A stretch of DNA of 64,000 nt from Microbacterium album. GTDB taxonomy: Bacteria; Actinomycetota; Actinomycetes; Actinomycetales; Microbacteriaceae. Under the pieces are notes generated by a model that was given only the letters and a program-made list of their open reading frames with translations, was not told the origin of the DNA and made no database searches. Of the stretch, positions 9,331 to 16,840 are shown piece by piece; position 1 is the first letter of the stretch; each line of letters starts with the position of its first letter. Location: contig NZ_BMJY01000011.1 in the NCBI RefSeq assembly GCF_014643695.1, positions 1 to 64,000 of the forward strand, given 5' to 3'. Made by a program: the position numbers and the translations under genes.

Positions 9331-10304
9331 CCTCGGTCACGATCTTCGGCGCGGCGGGAGGCATCGGAGCGAGCATCGCGAGCGAGCTGGTCGGGCAGCG
9401 GCTGTTCGACGAGTTGCGGCTCGTCGACCCTCGCGTGAATGTGCTGGAGGCGGATCGCATCGATCTGATCGAGGCCGCGCTCGTGGCGGGTGGCCCGGCG
9501 CTGCGCGTCGTCGTCGACGACGGCACAGCGTCGCCCGAGGCGCCGAGCGAGCTGGTGATCTGCGCCGCGACGCGCGGCGAGCGGCTGGGCGAGTCGCGCA
9601 GCGCCGCGGCGGCGGCCAACTGGGCGCTGCTGCGCTCGCTCGCGCCCGCGCTGGCGGCAGCGGCCGGCGACACCGGCCTCATCCTGCTCGTCACGAACCC
9701 CGTCGACGCGATGGCCGCGTTGCTGTCGCGTGAGCCCGGGATCGGCGGACCGGGTCGCGTGCTGGGGTACTCCCTGAACGACACCACGCGGCTGCGCGCC
9801 GCCATCGGCCGCGAGCTCAGCGTGGACCCCGCGCGCGTGGACGCGCTCGCGCTGGGACTGCACGGCGAGCAGGTCGTCCCCCTCTTCAGCCGCGTGCGCG
9901 TGGACGATGAGCCGGTCGCGCTCGACGCCGGGCAGCGGGCGCGCATCGTCGCGGACTTCGAGGGCTGGTTCGGGCGCTGGCACCGGCTCGACAGCGGACG
10001 CACGTCCGCGCGCGCGACGGCCGCGGGCGTCGCCGAGCTCGTCCGGCGGCTGCGGGACGGCCGGTCGTTCCCGACCTCGACGGCCACGGATCCCGTGGCC
10101 TCCCTGCCGGGCGGGTCCTTCGTCGCCCTGCCCGTCACGGTGGCGGGAGGATCGGCCGTGCCCGACGATCTCGACTGCGACGAGGACGAGCACGCGGCGC
10201 TGGCCGAGGCCGCGCTCACCGTCAAGCGGCTCGTGGCCGAGCTGACCGCCGAGGCCGCGAGCGGACCGGTGAGCGGCGCGGTCGAGGAACTCGGCGCGCT
10301 CTAA
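9327..10304 (+). CDS. Malate/lactate dehydrogenase family protein
   Basis: A 325-residue NAD-dependent 2-hydroxyacid dehydrogenase of the LDH/MDH fold. The nucleotide-binding [11 protein letters not shown] begins at residue 8, LVTNPVDAM lies mid-protein, the Asp/Arg pair is in SLNDTTRLR, and the catalytic His is in [11 protein letters not shown]. The substrate-specificity loop ([12 protein letters not shown]) matches neither classical malate (TRKPGM) nor lactate (APQRPGQTR) enzymes, so the substrate is uncertain. The start has no ribosome site and depends on the overlapping leader ORF. Prephenate dehydratase follows after 10 nt. A second paralogue at 61466-62425 is a clear L-lactate dehydrogenase. 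Confidence 0.8.
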   Translation: MTSVTIFGAAGGIGASIASELVGQRLFDELRLVDPRVNVLEADRIDLIEAALVAGGPALRVVVDDGTASPEAPSELVICAATRGERLGESRSAAAAANWALLRSLAPALAAAAGDTGLILLVTNPVDAMAALLSREPGIGGPGRVLGYSLNDTTRLRAAIGRELSVDPARVDALALGLHGEQVVPLFSRVRVDDEPVALDAGQRARIVADFEGWFGRWHRLDSGRTSARATAAGVAELVRRLRDGRSFPTSTATDPVASLPGGSFVALPVTVAGGSAVPDDLDCDEDEHAALAEAALTVKRLVAELTAEAASGPVSGAVEELGAL

Positions 10305-10307
10305 GCT
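10302..10307 (+). promoter_or_regulatory. Putative leaderless -10 box for pheA
   Basis: TAAGCT lies 7 nt before ATG 10315 and overlaps the stop codon of the preceding gene. No Shine-Dalgarno stands at the right place. The pattern recurs before at least ten other genes in this window. Confidence 0.4.
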
Positions 10308-10314
10308 GGTGGGC

Positions 10315-11268
10315 ATGCCGTCGGATGCCGCTTCTCGTCGCACGTACAGCTATCTCGGCCCCGCCGGTACCTTCACGGAGGCGGCGCTCGAGCAGGTGCC
10401 GGAGGCGAGGGGCCAGATCTGGCGCCCCGTCCACAACGTGGGGGAGGCGCTCGCCGACGTCGCGGAGGGGCGCAGCGATGCCGCGATGATCGCGATCGAG
10501 AACTCGATCGACGGCGGCGTGTCGACGGCGCAGGACGCGCTCGCGCGGATCCCGAACCTCCGCATCGTGGGCGAGTATCTCGTGCCGGTGAGTTTCGTCC
10601 TGGTCGGCAAGCCCGGTCAGCGTCTCGAGGACGTGCAGCTGGTGAGCGCGCACCCGGTCGCGTACGCCCAGTGCCATCGCTGGCTCGTCGAGCACCTGCC
10701 CGGCCACCAGCACGTCCCCGCCGCGAGCAACGTCGCCAGCGCGGTCGGGATCCTCGACGGCTCGAGCTCGGCGGAGGCCGCGATCGCGCCGCCCGGAATC
10801 ACGGCCCACCATCACGTGGACGTGCTCGCGGAGAACATCGGCGACAACACGAACGCCGTCACGAGGTTCGTCCTCGTGACGGGACCCGGCGTGCCCCCGG
10901 CCCCCACGGGCGCCGACAAGACGAGCGTCATCGTCGAGCTGCCGGAGGACCGCGCCGGCACGCTGCTGGAGCTGCTCGAGCAGTTCTCGACGCGCGGGAT
11001 CAACCTGAGCCTGATCCAGTCCCGTCCGATCGGCGACGCGCTCGGCCGCTACCGCTTTGTGATCGACGCGGACGGCCACATCCGGGACGAGCGGATGGCC
11101 GATGCGCTGATGGGCCTGCGCCGCTTCAGCCCCAACGTCGTGTACCTCGGCTCCTACCCGCGGGCCGATCGCGCGATCGTCCACTACTCGAACCGCTACT
11201 CCGACGAGGTCTTCGTCGAGGCCCGCGACTGGGTGAGGGGCCTGCTTTCGGGCGAACCGGACGCCTGA
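10315..11268 (+). CDS. pheA: Prephenate dehydratase
   Basis: A 317-residue stand-alone prephenate dehydratase making phenylpyruvate for phenylalanine synthesis. The catalytic domain starts at YSYLGPAGTFTEAAL and carries ENSIDGGVSTAQD and the TRFVLV-type motif (AVTRFVLVTG). A C-terminal ACT domain (VIVELPEDRAGTLLELLEQF, then NLSLIQSRPI) would bind phenylalanine for feedback control; QSRP replaces the usual ESRP. ATG 10315 is preferred over GTG 10309 because a TAAGCT box sits 7 nt upstream. There is no chorismate mutase domain. Confidence 0.93.
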   Translation: MPSDAASRRTYSYLGPAGTFTEAALEQVPEARGQIWRPVHNVGEALADVAEGRSDAAMIAIENSIDGGVSTAQDALARIPNLRIVGEYLVPVSFVLVGKPGQRLEDVQLVSAHPVAYAQCHRWLVEHLPGHQHVPAASNVASAVGILDGSSSAEAAIAPPGITAHHHVDVLAENIGDNTNAVTRFVLVTGPGVPPAPTGADKTSVIVELPEDRAGTLLELLEQFSTRGINLSLIQSRPIGDALGRYRFVIDADGHIRDERMADALMGLRRFSPNVVYLGSYPRADRAIVHYSNRYSDEVFVEARDWVRGLLSGEPDA

Positions 11269-11378
11269 GGGGCGGCTTACGAGGTCTTCTCCGTGAGCCG
11301 AGGCGGCCGAACCGCAAACACCGGGCCGCCGGATTGCGTCTTCCGGCGCGAGACACGCTGCCCGCGCCCCCGCGTTCG

Positions 11379-11384
11379 TAGAGT
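11379..11384 (+). promoter_or_regulatory. Putative leaderless -10 box for the PPOX gene
   Basis: TAGAGT lies 9 nt before ATG 11394; no clear ribosome site is present. It would drive the two-gene PPOX/reductase unit. Confidence 0.35.
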
Positions 11385-11393
11385 GGTGGCGAC

Positions 11394-12050
11394 ATGATGC
11401 CCGAGATCACCCCACCGACGGTTCCGGCCACCCGTGAGGTGCGGGCCCTGGACCTGGCGCAGATCCGCTCGACACTCGGAGACGCGTCGGACGCGGCGTA
11501 CGCGAAGATCACGGATCGTCTCGACGAGAACTGCATGCGCTTCCTCGCGCACTCGCCGTTCTGCTGCCTGTCGACGTCGGACGCCGCGGGCAACTGCGAC
11601 TGCTCGCCGCGGGGCGATTACCCGGGCTTCGTCCGGCCGCTGGACCCGCAGACGCTCGTGATCCCCGAGCGGCCCGGCAACAGGATCGCGGACTCGATGC
11701 GCAATATCGTCGAGAACGGCCACGTTGGACTGCTCTGCTTCGTCCCGGGCATGACGGAGACGCTGCGGATCAACGGTGCGGCGTTCGTCACGGACGATGC
11801 GCGGATCCTGTCGATGCTGGAGCAGGATCACTCGGTCCCCGACCTGGCCATCGTGATCCGCACCGAGCAGGTGTACCTGCACTGCGGCCGAGCCCTGCTG
11901 CGGGCCGGCCTCTGGGACCCCGAGATGCAGGACCTGGCGCTGGAGGTCCCGGACGCGGGCCGGATCTGGGCGAGCACGTCCGGTCTCGACGAGGCGGTTG
12001 GCGACACGATCAACCGCAGCGTGAACGCCGCCTATCGGGAGCTGTACTGA
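11394..12050 (+). CDS. PPOX-class FMN flavoprotein (MSMEG_1061-like)
   Basis: A 218-residue pyridoxamine 5'-phosphate oxidase-fold protein of the MSMEG_1061 kind. Typical features are FLAHSPFCCLSTSDAAGNCD, SPRGDYPGFV and IPERPGNRIADSMRNI, where FMN is bound. Family members reduce or oxidise small molecules with FMN; the substrate is not known. The stop TGA is immediately followed by the ATG of a FAD/2Fe-2S reductase, so the two are co-expressed and perhaps function together, the reductase feeding electrons to this flavoprotein. ATG 11394 is followed directly by a second ATG. Confidence 0.82.
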   Translation: MMPEITPPTVPATREVRALDLAQIRSTLGDASDAAYAKITDRLDENCMRFLAHSPFCCLSTSDAAGNCDCSPRGDYPGFVRPLDPQTLVIPERPGNRIADSMRNIVENGHVGLLCFVPGMTETLRINGAAFVTDDARILSMLEQDHSVPDLAIVIRTEQVYLHCGRALLRAGLWDPEMQDLALEVPDAGRIWASTSGLDEAVGDTINRSVNAAYRELY

Positions 12051-12995
12051 ATGCGCGGCAGGGACGGCATGCTGCCCCTGATCGTCCGGGAGATCGCTCC
12101 CCAGACCCCGTCGATCGTCAGCATCCGACTAGAGGACCCGGCGGGAGCGCCACTGCCTGCATGGGAAGCCGGAGCGCACATCGACGTGCAGCTGGTGACG
12201 CGCCACGAGCGCCAGTACTCGCTCTGCGGTGACCCCGCCGACGCGAGCGGGTACCGCATCGCCGTCCTTCGGGAGGAGCTCTCGCGCGGCGCCTCGCACT
12301 ACATCCACTCCTTCCTCCGGGTCGGTGCGCGGGTGTACGTGCGCTCGCCGCGGAACATGTTCCCGCTCGCGGACGCGCGGTCGTACCTGCTGCTGGCGGG
12401 CGGCATCGGGATCACCCCGATGCTCGCGATGGCGCGCGAGCTGGCCGCCCGGAACGCGGACTGGCGGCTGCTCTATCTGGTGCGCACGCGCAACGACGTC
12501 GCGTTCGCCGAGGAGCTGGCGGGGTTCGGCGAGCGCGTGCAGGTCCATGTCAGTGGCGAGTCGTCGCGCATCGACATCGCGGAAGTGCTCGGGAGCCTCG
12601 CCGCGGGCACAGACGTCTATGCCTGCGGGCCGGCGCGCCTGGTGGACGCGCTCGAAGAGCGGGCGGCACTGCTCCCACGAGGGTCGGCACTGCACGTGGA
12701 ACGGTTCGAGCCCGCCCTGCGTCAGTTCCGTCCGAACGTCCCCTTCACGCTCGTCTGCGCAGCCTCGGACGTCACGGTCGAAGTGCCTGCGGAATCGAGC
12801 ATGCTCCACGCCCTCGGCGGCGCCGGGATCGAGCTCCCCGCGTCCTGCCTCCGCGGGGTGTGCGGCTCCTGTGCCGTCCCGCTGCTGGAGGGACAGGCCG
12901 AGCACCGCGATTCCCTCGGTGCCGACGACGCCAGCGGCATCGTCTATCCGTGCGTCTCCCGCGCCCTCGGCCCCACCCTCGTCATCGACGCCTGA
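12051..12995 (+). CDS. PDR/VanB-family oxidoreductase (flavin + 2Fe-2S)
   Basis: A 314-residue phthalate-dioxygenase-reductase-type protein. The flavin site is RQYSLCG (residues 54-60), the NAD(P) site GGIGITPML (117-125), and the C-terminal plant-type 2Fe-2S ferredoxin has cysteines 266, 271, 274 and 301. It moves electrons from NAD(P)H through flavin and the cluster to a partner. No Rieske oxygenase is encoded nearby; the co-transcribed PPOX flavoprotein is the only candidate partner in the window. The ATG abuts the upstream stop with no gap. Confidence 0.9.
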   Translation: MRGRDGMLPLIVREIAPQTPSIVSIRLEDPAGAPLPAWEAGAHIDVQLVTRHERQYSLCGDPADASGYRIAVLREELSRGASHYIHSFLRVGARVYVRSPRNMFPLADARSYLLLAGGIGITPMLAMARELAARNADWRLLYLVRTRNDVAFAEELAGFGERVQVHVSGESSRIDIAEVLGSLAAGTDVYACGPARLVDALEERAALLPRGSALHVERFEPALRQFRPNVPFTLVCAASDVTVEVPAESSMLHALGGAGIELPASCLRGVCGSCAVPLLEGQAEHRDSLGADDASGIVYPCVSRALGPTLVIDA

Positions 12996-13112
12996 TCCGC
13001 GCGTCCGGTCGTCGCCCTCGTAACGACCTCCTCTCGAAGAACCGAAACTCCTGGGCGGCGGTACGAGCCTTCCCGACATCGGCGGCTGGCGTTTCCTGGG
13101 AGGCCGCGTCAG

Positions 13113-14804
13113 TCAGGAGGGGAACTTGGGTCCTCTGCCGTAGCGCACCCCCGGTCCACGGGCCTGTCCTTCCAGCTTGACGATGACCGCGCGGGCTTGC
13201 AGATCGCGGAGCATGTCGCGTGCGGGGAACATCTCGAGGTCGAAGAGACGTCGGAGCGTCTGGTTGGTGATGTACCCGTACTCGCGGATATGCTCGATGA
13301 CCTTGTCGTCGGCGTCGTCGGCATTGCGGCGATGGTACGTCACGGCCAGGCCGAGTCCAGTGAGCGTCGAGCTGGCGAGCACGTAGTTGGGGAATGCCCT
13401 GCTTGCGGTTCTCCGCGTCGGTTCCAGAAGCCCGCTGGCTCGCATCCGTTCCAGAGTGCTCTGCGCCTCAGCGACGGATCTCTGCAGGAGTGGCGCGATG
13501 GCCTCGGCCTGAGCAGCTCGTTGGTTGCAGAGTGCGTCGAGGACCAGCAGCACTTCGATATCGCCGGCGAGCGCGTCAGGGAGGTGCCCATTCACATAAC
13601 GCGCGAAAGCGTCGTTGCCCGCGCCCCCGGGAACCCGTGCTTCCACGGCCTGGCCGGAATCAGTGAACGTCGGCGGCTTCTTCCCTGCCCGCAGAAGATA
13701 GCGGTAGGCGCGGTCGATGCCCTGACCTGCACGTTCGGCCACATGCAGTGCGGTCACCGTCTCGAGAAGCAGGCGGTTCCGCGGAGTTGAGGGATGGCTG
13801 AGAATGTTCTCTGCCGTCACGCCGAAGACGAGGCCGCCGGGGCTGACGATACGCAGTTGCTCAGGAGACTGCTCGATATCGGCGCTTCCGGCGACCTCGA
13901 AGTCGCGGTGGACGAAAGCATTGACGACGAGTTCTCGCACGGCCTCTTGCGGGTAGTCCTGGAGTTGCAACTGCACACCGCCTGCGAGATTGAGAGGGCG
14001 CATCTGTCGTCGTGCCTCGATCGCATTGATGAGCTGCTCGATCGCGGCGAGGATGGGTCGCCTGCCCCGGAAGCGGTCGACCGCCTCGGCGCCGGGAGAG
14101 GGGCGGTACTGATAGGAGTATCCGTAGGCGGGAAGCAGTTCGCGGATGTCGTCCTCGTGCCCGGCGATGAGCAGCCCGGCACGGTTGAGTTGTCCATCGG
14201 AGGTGAGGAGCCTGAGGTCCGTGAGAATGGCCTGGTCGCTCTGGTCCGCCAGCTCTCGGCGGTCGGCGGCTCGCAGCAGCCGTCGCACGCGCACCATCTC
14301 CTCCTCGGACACGCGCCGGGCACCGGACGGCTGCTCCGACCAGTCATACAGACCTCGTGCCGCGAGTGCCTGGCGCTGCTGCTCCGGCGGAAACGGCTGG
14401 CACTGAGTGCCGATGCGTCGGGTCGAGGTCCCCTTGGCGTTGGCATAGAAGGTCGCCCCCGCCGGGACGGTGATCTCGATGAGTCGTTTGCCGTCGACGG
14501 TGTGCTCGGTGATGGGCACGGAGAGGCCGGGGCGGGTGCGCTCATAGATGCCGAGGACGATGCTCCGACTGTCGAGGCGTGAGGAGACGCCGCTGATGGC
14601 AGCCGCGCCGGCTACGTTGTCGGCGATGCCGAGAACGATCGAGCCACCGTTCGCGTTCGCGAAGCAGACGACCGCATCTGCGATGACTTCGAGCGTCTTC
14701 TTGACATTCGGGTCTTCTTGTTTGAAGTCCAGCGCCTCGTTCTCAAGTTGCCCCCCTGTGGCGCCGGCTTTGAGCGCTGTGATGATGTCAGCGAGGTTCA
14801 GCAC
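13113..14804 (-). CDS. AlbA_2 domain ATP-binding transcriptional regulator
   Basis: A 563-residue protein. The N-terminal third has the AlbA_2/Schlafen-type domain (NEALDFKQEDPNVKKTLEVI, then CFANANGGSIVLGIADN). The middle part resembles the HATPase_c_4 module (AVRELVVNAFVHRDFEVAGS). The C-terminus looks like winged helices (VIEHIREYGYITNQTLRRLF). Such proteins are annotated as ATP-dependent DNA-binding regulators; the target is unknown. Codons are less G/C-biased than in neighbours, which hints at acquisition. The start is GTG 14804 with a TAAGAT box 7 nt upstream inside a palindrome, suggesting a leaderless, possibly self-controlled gene. Confidence 0.75.
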   Translation of the reverse strand: MLNLADIITALKAGATGGQLENEALDFKQEDPNVKKTLEVIADAVVCFANANGGSIVLGIADNVAGAAAISGVSSRLDSRSIVLGIYERTRPGLSVPITEHTVDGKRLIEITVPAGATFYANAKGTSTRRIGTQCQPFPPEQQRQALAARGLYDWSEQPSGARRVSEEEMVRVRRLLRAADRRELADQSDQAILTDLRLLTSDGQLNRAGLLIAGHEDDIRELLPAYGYSYQYRPSPGAEAVDRFRGRRPILAAIEQLINAIEARRQMRPLNLAGGVQLQLQDYPQEAVRELVVNAFVHRDFEVAGSADIEQSPEQLRIVSPGGLVFGVTAENILSHPSTPRNRLLLETVTALHVAERAGQGIDRAYRYLLRAGKKPPTFTDSGQAVEARVPGGAGNDAFARYVNGHLPDALAGDIEVLLVLDALCNQRAAQAEAIAPLLQRSVAEAQSTLERMRASGLLEPTRRTASRAFPNYVLASSTLTGLGLAVTYHRRNADDADDKVIEHIREYGYITNQTLRRLFDLEMFPARDMLRDLQARAVIVKLEGQARGPGVRYGRGPKFPS

Positions 14805-14835
14805 AAGATTGATCTTAGTTTGATTGAGCGCAATT
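14805..14835. promoter_or_regulatory. Promoter and palindromes at the AlbA_2 gene start
   Basis: On the minus strand the box TAAGAT (14812-14817) lies 7 nt before the GTG start. It overlaps the palindrome AAGATTGATCTT (14805-14816). A second short inverted repeat ATTG-agcg-CAAT follows at 14824-14835. A protein bound here would block both polymerase and ribosome, so autoregulation is plausible. Confidence 0.4.
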
Positions 14836-15001
14836 ATGAAGCGCCCCCTCAGACTCTTGCAAACTCATGATCGTGCGTGTGATAGCAACCCCGTCCGTGT
14901 GACAGTTCGGATGCGGTGCCTCGGCCGAAGGCTCGGCATGCAAGAATCCCGGCGCTTCGATGCCGTTCGCGGTGCGGTGCGGAAGCTGTCACGGTCCTCC
15001 C

Positions 15002-15394
15002 CTACGCTCTGCGCAGAGGGTTGCCGTCCGCCGGACCGAAGAGCAGGATCAGCTCCGCGGGCTCCGCGGACTCGTTCTTCACGCCGTGGGGCACTCCTTG
15101 CGGGGCGTACACGGCGTCGCCGGGGCGCAGTATCGAGCGCTCGCCGGCGAGCGTCACGACGACCTCGCCGGTGACGACGATGTACATCTCGTCCTGGCTC
15201 ACCACGGAGCAGCTTCTGGGGTCGCCCTCAAGATGGAAGTGCTCACCCTCCTCGGCGCCCGCCTCGAGGCGGTACAGCATGGCGGACGTGGGCAGCTCGG
15301 TGGTGTGGCGGAAGTACCACTCCACGCCGATGCGGCCCTCGCCGTCGTAGAGCTTCCAGTCGTAGTGGCCCTCGCCGCGCCGCTGGATCTGCAT
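15002..15394 (-). CDS. Cupin-domain protein
   Basis: A 130-residue single-domain cupin. Motif 1 is EGEHFHLEGDPRSCSVVSQDEMY and motif 2 is LRPGDAVYAPQGVPHGVKN, with His and Glu residues able to bind a metal. The function could be a dioxygenase, an isomerase or plain ligand binding. It lies 36 nt downstream of the FAD amine oxidase gene on the same strand, with a good ribosome site (GGAAGGAGACGAC before ATG). It is therefore probably part of the same pathway, acting on the oxidase product or substrate. Confidence 0.78.
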   Translation of the reverse strand: MQIQRRGEGHYDWKLYDGEGRIGVEWYFRHTTELPTSAMLYRLEAGAEEGEHFHLEGDPRSCSVVSQDEMYIVVTGEVVVTLAGERSILRPGDAVYAPQGVPHGVKNESAEPAELILLFGPADGNPLRRA

Positions 15395-15430
15395 GTCGTC
15401 TCCTTCCGCTCTTCCCGCAGGCGGGCGGTG

Positions 15431-16603
15431 TCACTCGATCGCGGCGGCGGCACCGCCGCCGGTCGTCGGCCGCGCCGCCGCCGCGAGCGCGTCGGCGAAG
15501 GTGAACGAGGAGATGTCGTCGCTGGTGGTGCCGTCCACGGCGCGCTCGGCGACGATCCGCCCGATTGCGGGCGTGAACTTGAAGGCGTGCCCGGCGCCGA
15601 GGGCGAGGATCACGTCGGGGTGCTCGTCGAGGGGCCCCAGGACGAACCGGCGGTCCGGGGTGAGCGCGTACTGGCACGTGACGGTGCGCAGCACCTCGCC
15701 GCTGTCCGGGATCGTCGTGCCCATGAACGATGACAGCTCCGCGAGCAGCTCCCCGGAGGGGACGAACGTGCGCTGCTCCGGCGTCATGTAGTTGTTGCCG
15801 ACGTCGCGGGCGGCCTTGATCGTCGGCTCGCCGTAGGTCGGGAAGCCGTAGAAGCACGACTCGTCCTCCCAGATCCACACGGGGAAGGCGGACGGATCGA
15901 ACGCGTCGGGGTCCTTCGGCTTGAAGTACGTCACCTGCTCCTGCATCGTCACGAGCGGGATGTGCGCTCCCAGAGGCTCGAGCAGTGCGTTCGTCCAGGC
16001 GTCGGTCGCGAGGATCACCTTGCCGGCGCGGACGTCGCCGTCCGGGGTGTGCACGACGACGCCCCGGTCGTCGGGGGTGATCCGCTCGACGGGGGTGCGG
16101 GGTCGGATCACAGCGCCGTGCACGCGCGCCTGCATCTGGAACGCGGTCACCGACCGGGCGGCGTGGACGATCCCGGAGTCGGGGGTGTAGACGGTCTCCA
16201 CGCCCTCGGGGATCGAGAACTGCGGCCACCGGTCGTGCACCTCGGCGGGTGAGAGCAGCTCATACGGAATGCCGACGTCTCCGAGGCTGTGGGCGAAGTC
16301 GTCGGCCGAGTACGGGCCGTCCTCCGGGATGAAGACGAGGCCGCCGGTGATGCTCGTGAACCGCTCGCCCGCGACCTCCTCGAACTCGGCCCAGTCGCGG
16401 TAGGCCGACTCGGCCAGGCGCACGTACGCGGCGTTGCCGTACGACGTGCGGATGATGCGGGACGTGTCGTGCGAGGCGCCGCGGACGTGCCCGAGCTCGA
16501 ACTGCTCGAACGCGACGACGTTCACCCCCTTGCGGGCGAGGTGGTAGGCGGCGGCGCTGCCGAGCGCGCCCATTCCGACGACGGCGACGTCGAATGTCTC
16601 CAT
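15431..16603 (-). CDS. Monomeric sarcosine oxidase / N-methyl-tryptophan oxidase-like enzyme
   Basis: A 390-residue FAD-dependent amine oxidase. The dinucleotide motif is GMGALGS (10-16), followed by GASHDTSRIIR around residue 45. C310 in VTCQYALTPD matches the cysteine that holds FAD covalently in monomeric sarcosine oxidase and MTOX. The reaction would be oxidative demethylation of an N-methyl amino acid, giving the amine, formaldehyde and H2O2. The exact substrate cannot be read from sequence. The gene is divergent from the tandem IclR regulator, with two inverted repeats between them, and followed by a cupin. Confidence 0.87.
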   Translation of the reverse strand: METFDVAVVGMGALGSAAAYHLARKGVNVVAFEQFELGHVRGASHDTSRIIRTSYGNAAYVRLAESAYRDWAEFEEVAGERFTSITGGLVFIPEDGPYSADDFAHSLGDVGIPYELLSPAEVHDRWPQFSIPEGVETVYTPDSGIVHAARSVTAFQMQARVHGAVIRPRTPVERITPDDRGVVVHTPDGDVRAGKVILATDAWTNALLEPLGAHIPLVTMQEQVTYFKPKDPDAFDPSAFPVWIWEDESCFYGFPTYGEPTIKAARDVGNNYMTPEQRTFVPSGELLAELSSFMGTTIPDSGEVLRTVTCQYALTPDRRFVLGPLDEHPDVILALGAGHAFKFTPAIGRIVAERAVDGTTSDDISSFTFADALAAAARPTTGGGAAAAIE

Positions 16604-16734
16604 GTGCTGAATCGCTCTTCTTCCGGTTGTGCGGTGGGACGACGGACTGCGGCGTCAGCACTCGACGGCAGGGGCGGGACAGGTGCGGGACGCCTCGTCG
16701 CGTCGGGCACTGGGAGCTGTAGTCCGGTTGTTGG

Positions 16735-16807
16735 CCCATTATTGGGAGGCCCGTTCCCCGCTCTGTTACAGTCCGCATCACGGGCAATCACGTCGACGGG
16801 GGATTGC
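16735..16807. promoter_or_regulatory. Two inverted repeats between amine oxidase and tandem IclR
   Basis: CCCA-TTAT-TGGG spans 16735-16746. A second, wider repeat has GCAATC at 16784-16789 and GATTGC at 16802-16807 (12-nt spacer). Both lie in the 237-nt divergent promoter region, the second 33 nt before the regulator start. IclR proteins bind such palindromes, so these are candidate operators. Confidence 0.4.
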
Positions 16808-16840
16808 TCGTTCTGGGAACCGAGGAACGAGGTGAGCGGG

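Noticed and set aside
13013..13112. Possible terminator between the VanB-type reductase gene and the convergent AlbA_2 gene
   Set aside because: Only direct repeats of TCCTGGG were found; no stem longer than a few base pairs.
16289..16840. Upstream extension of the tandem IclR gene to 16289
   Set aside because: The extra 184 codons are antisense to the amine oxidase and intergenic DNA; ribosome-site and family evidence favour 16841.
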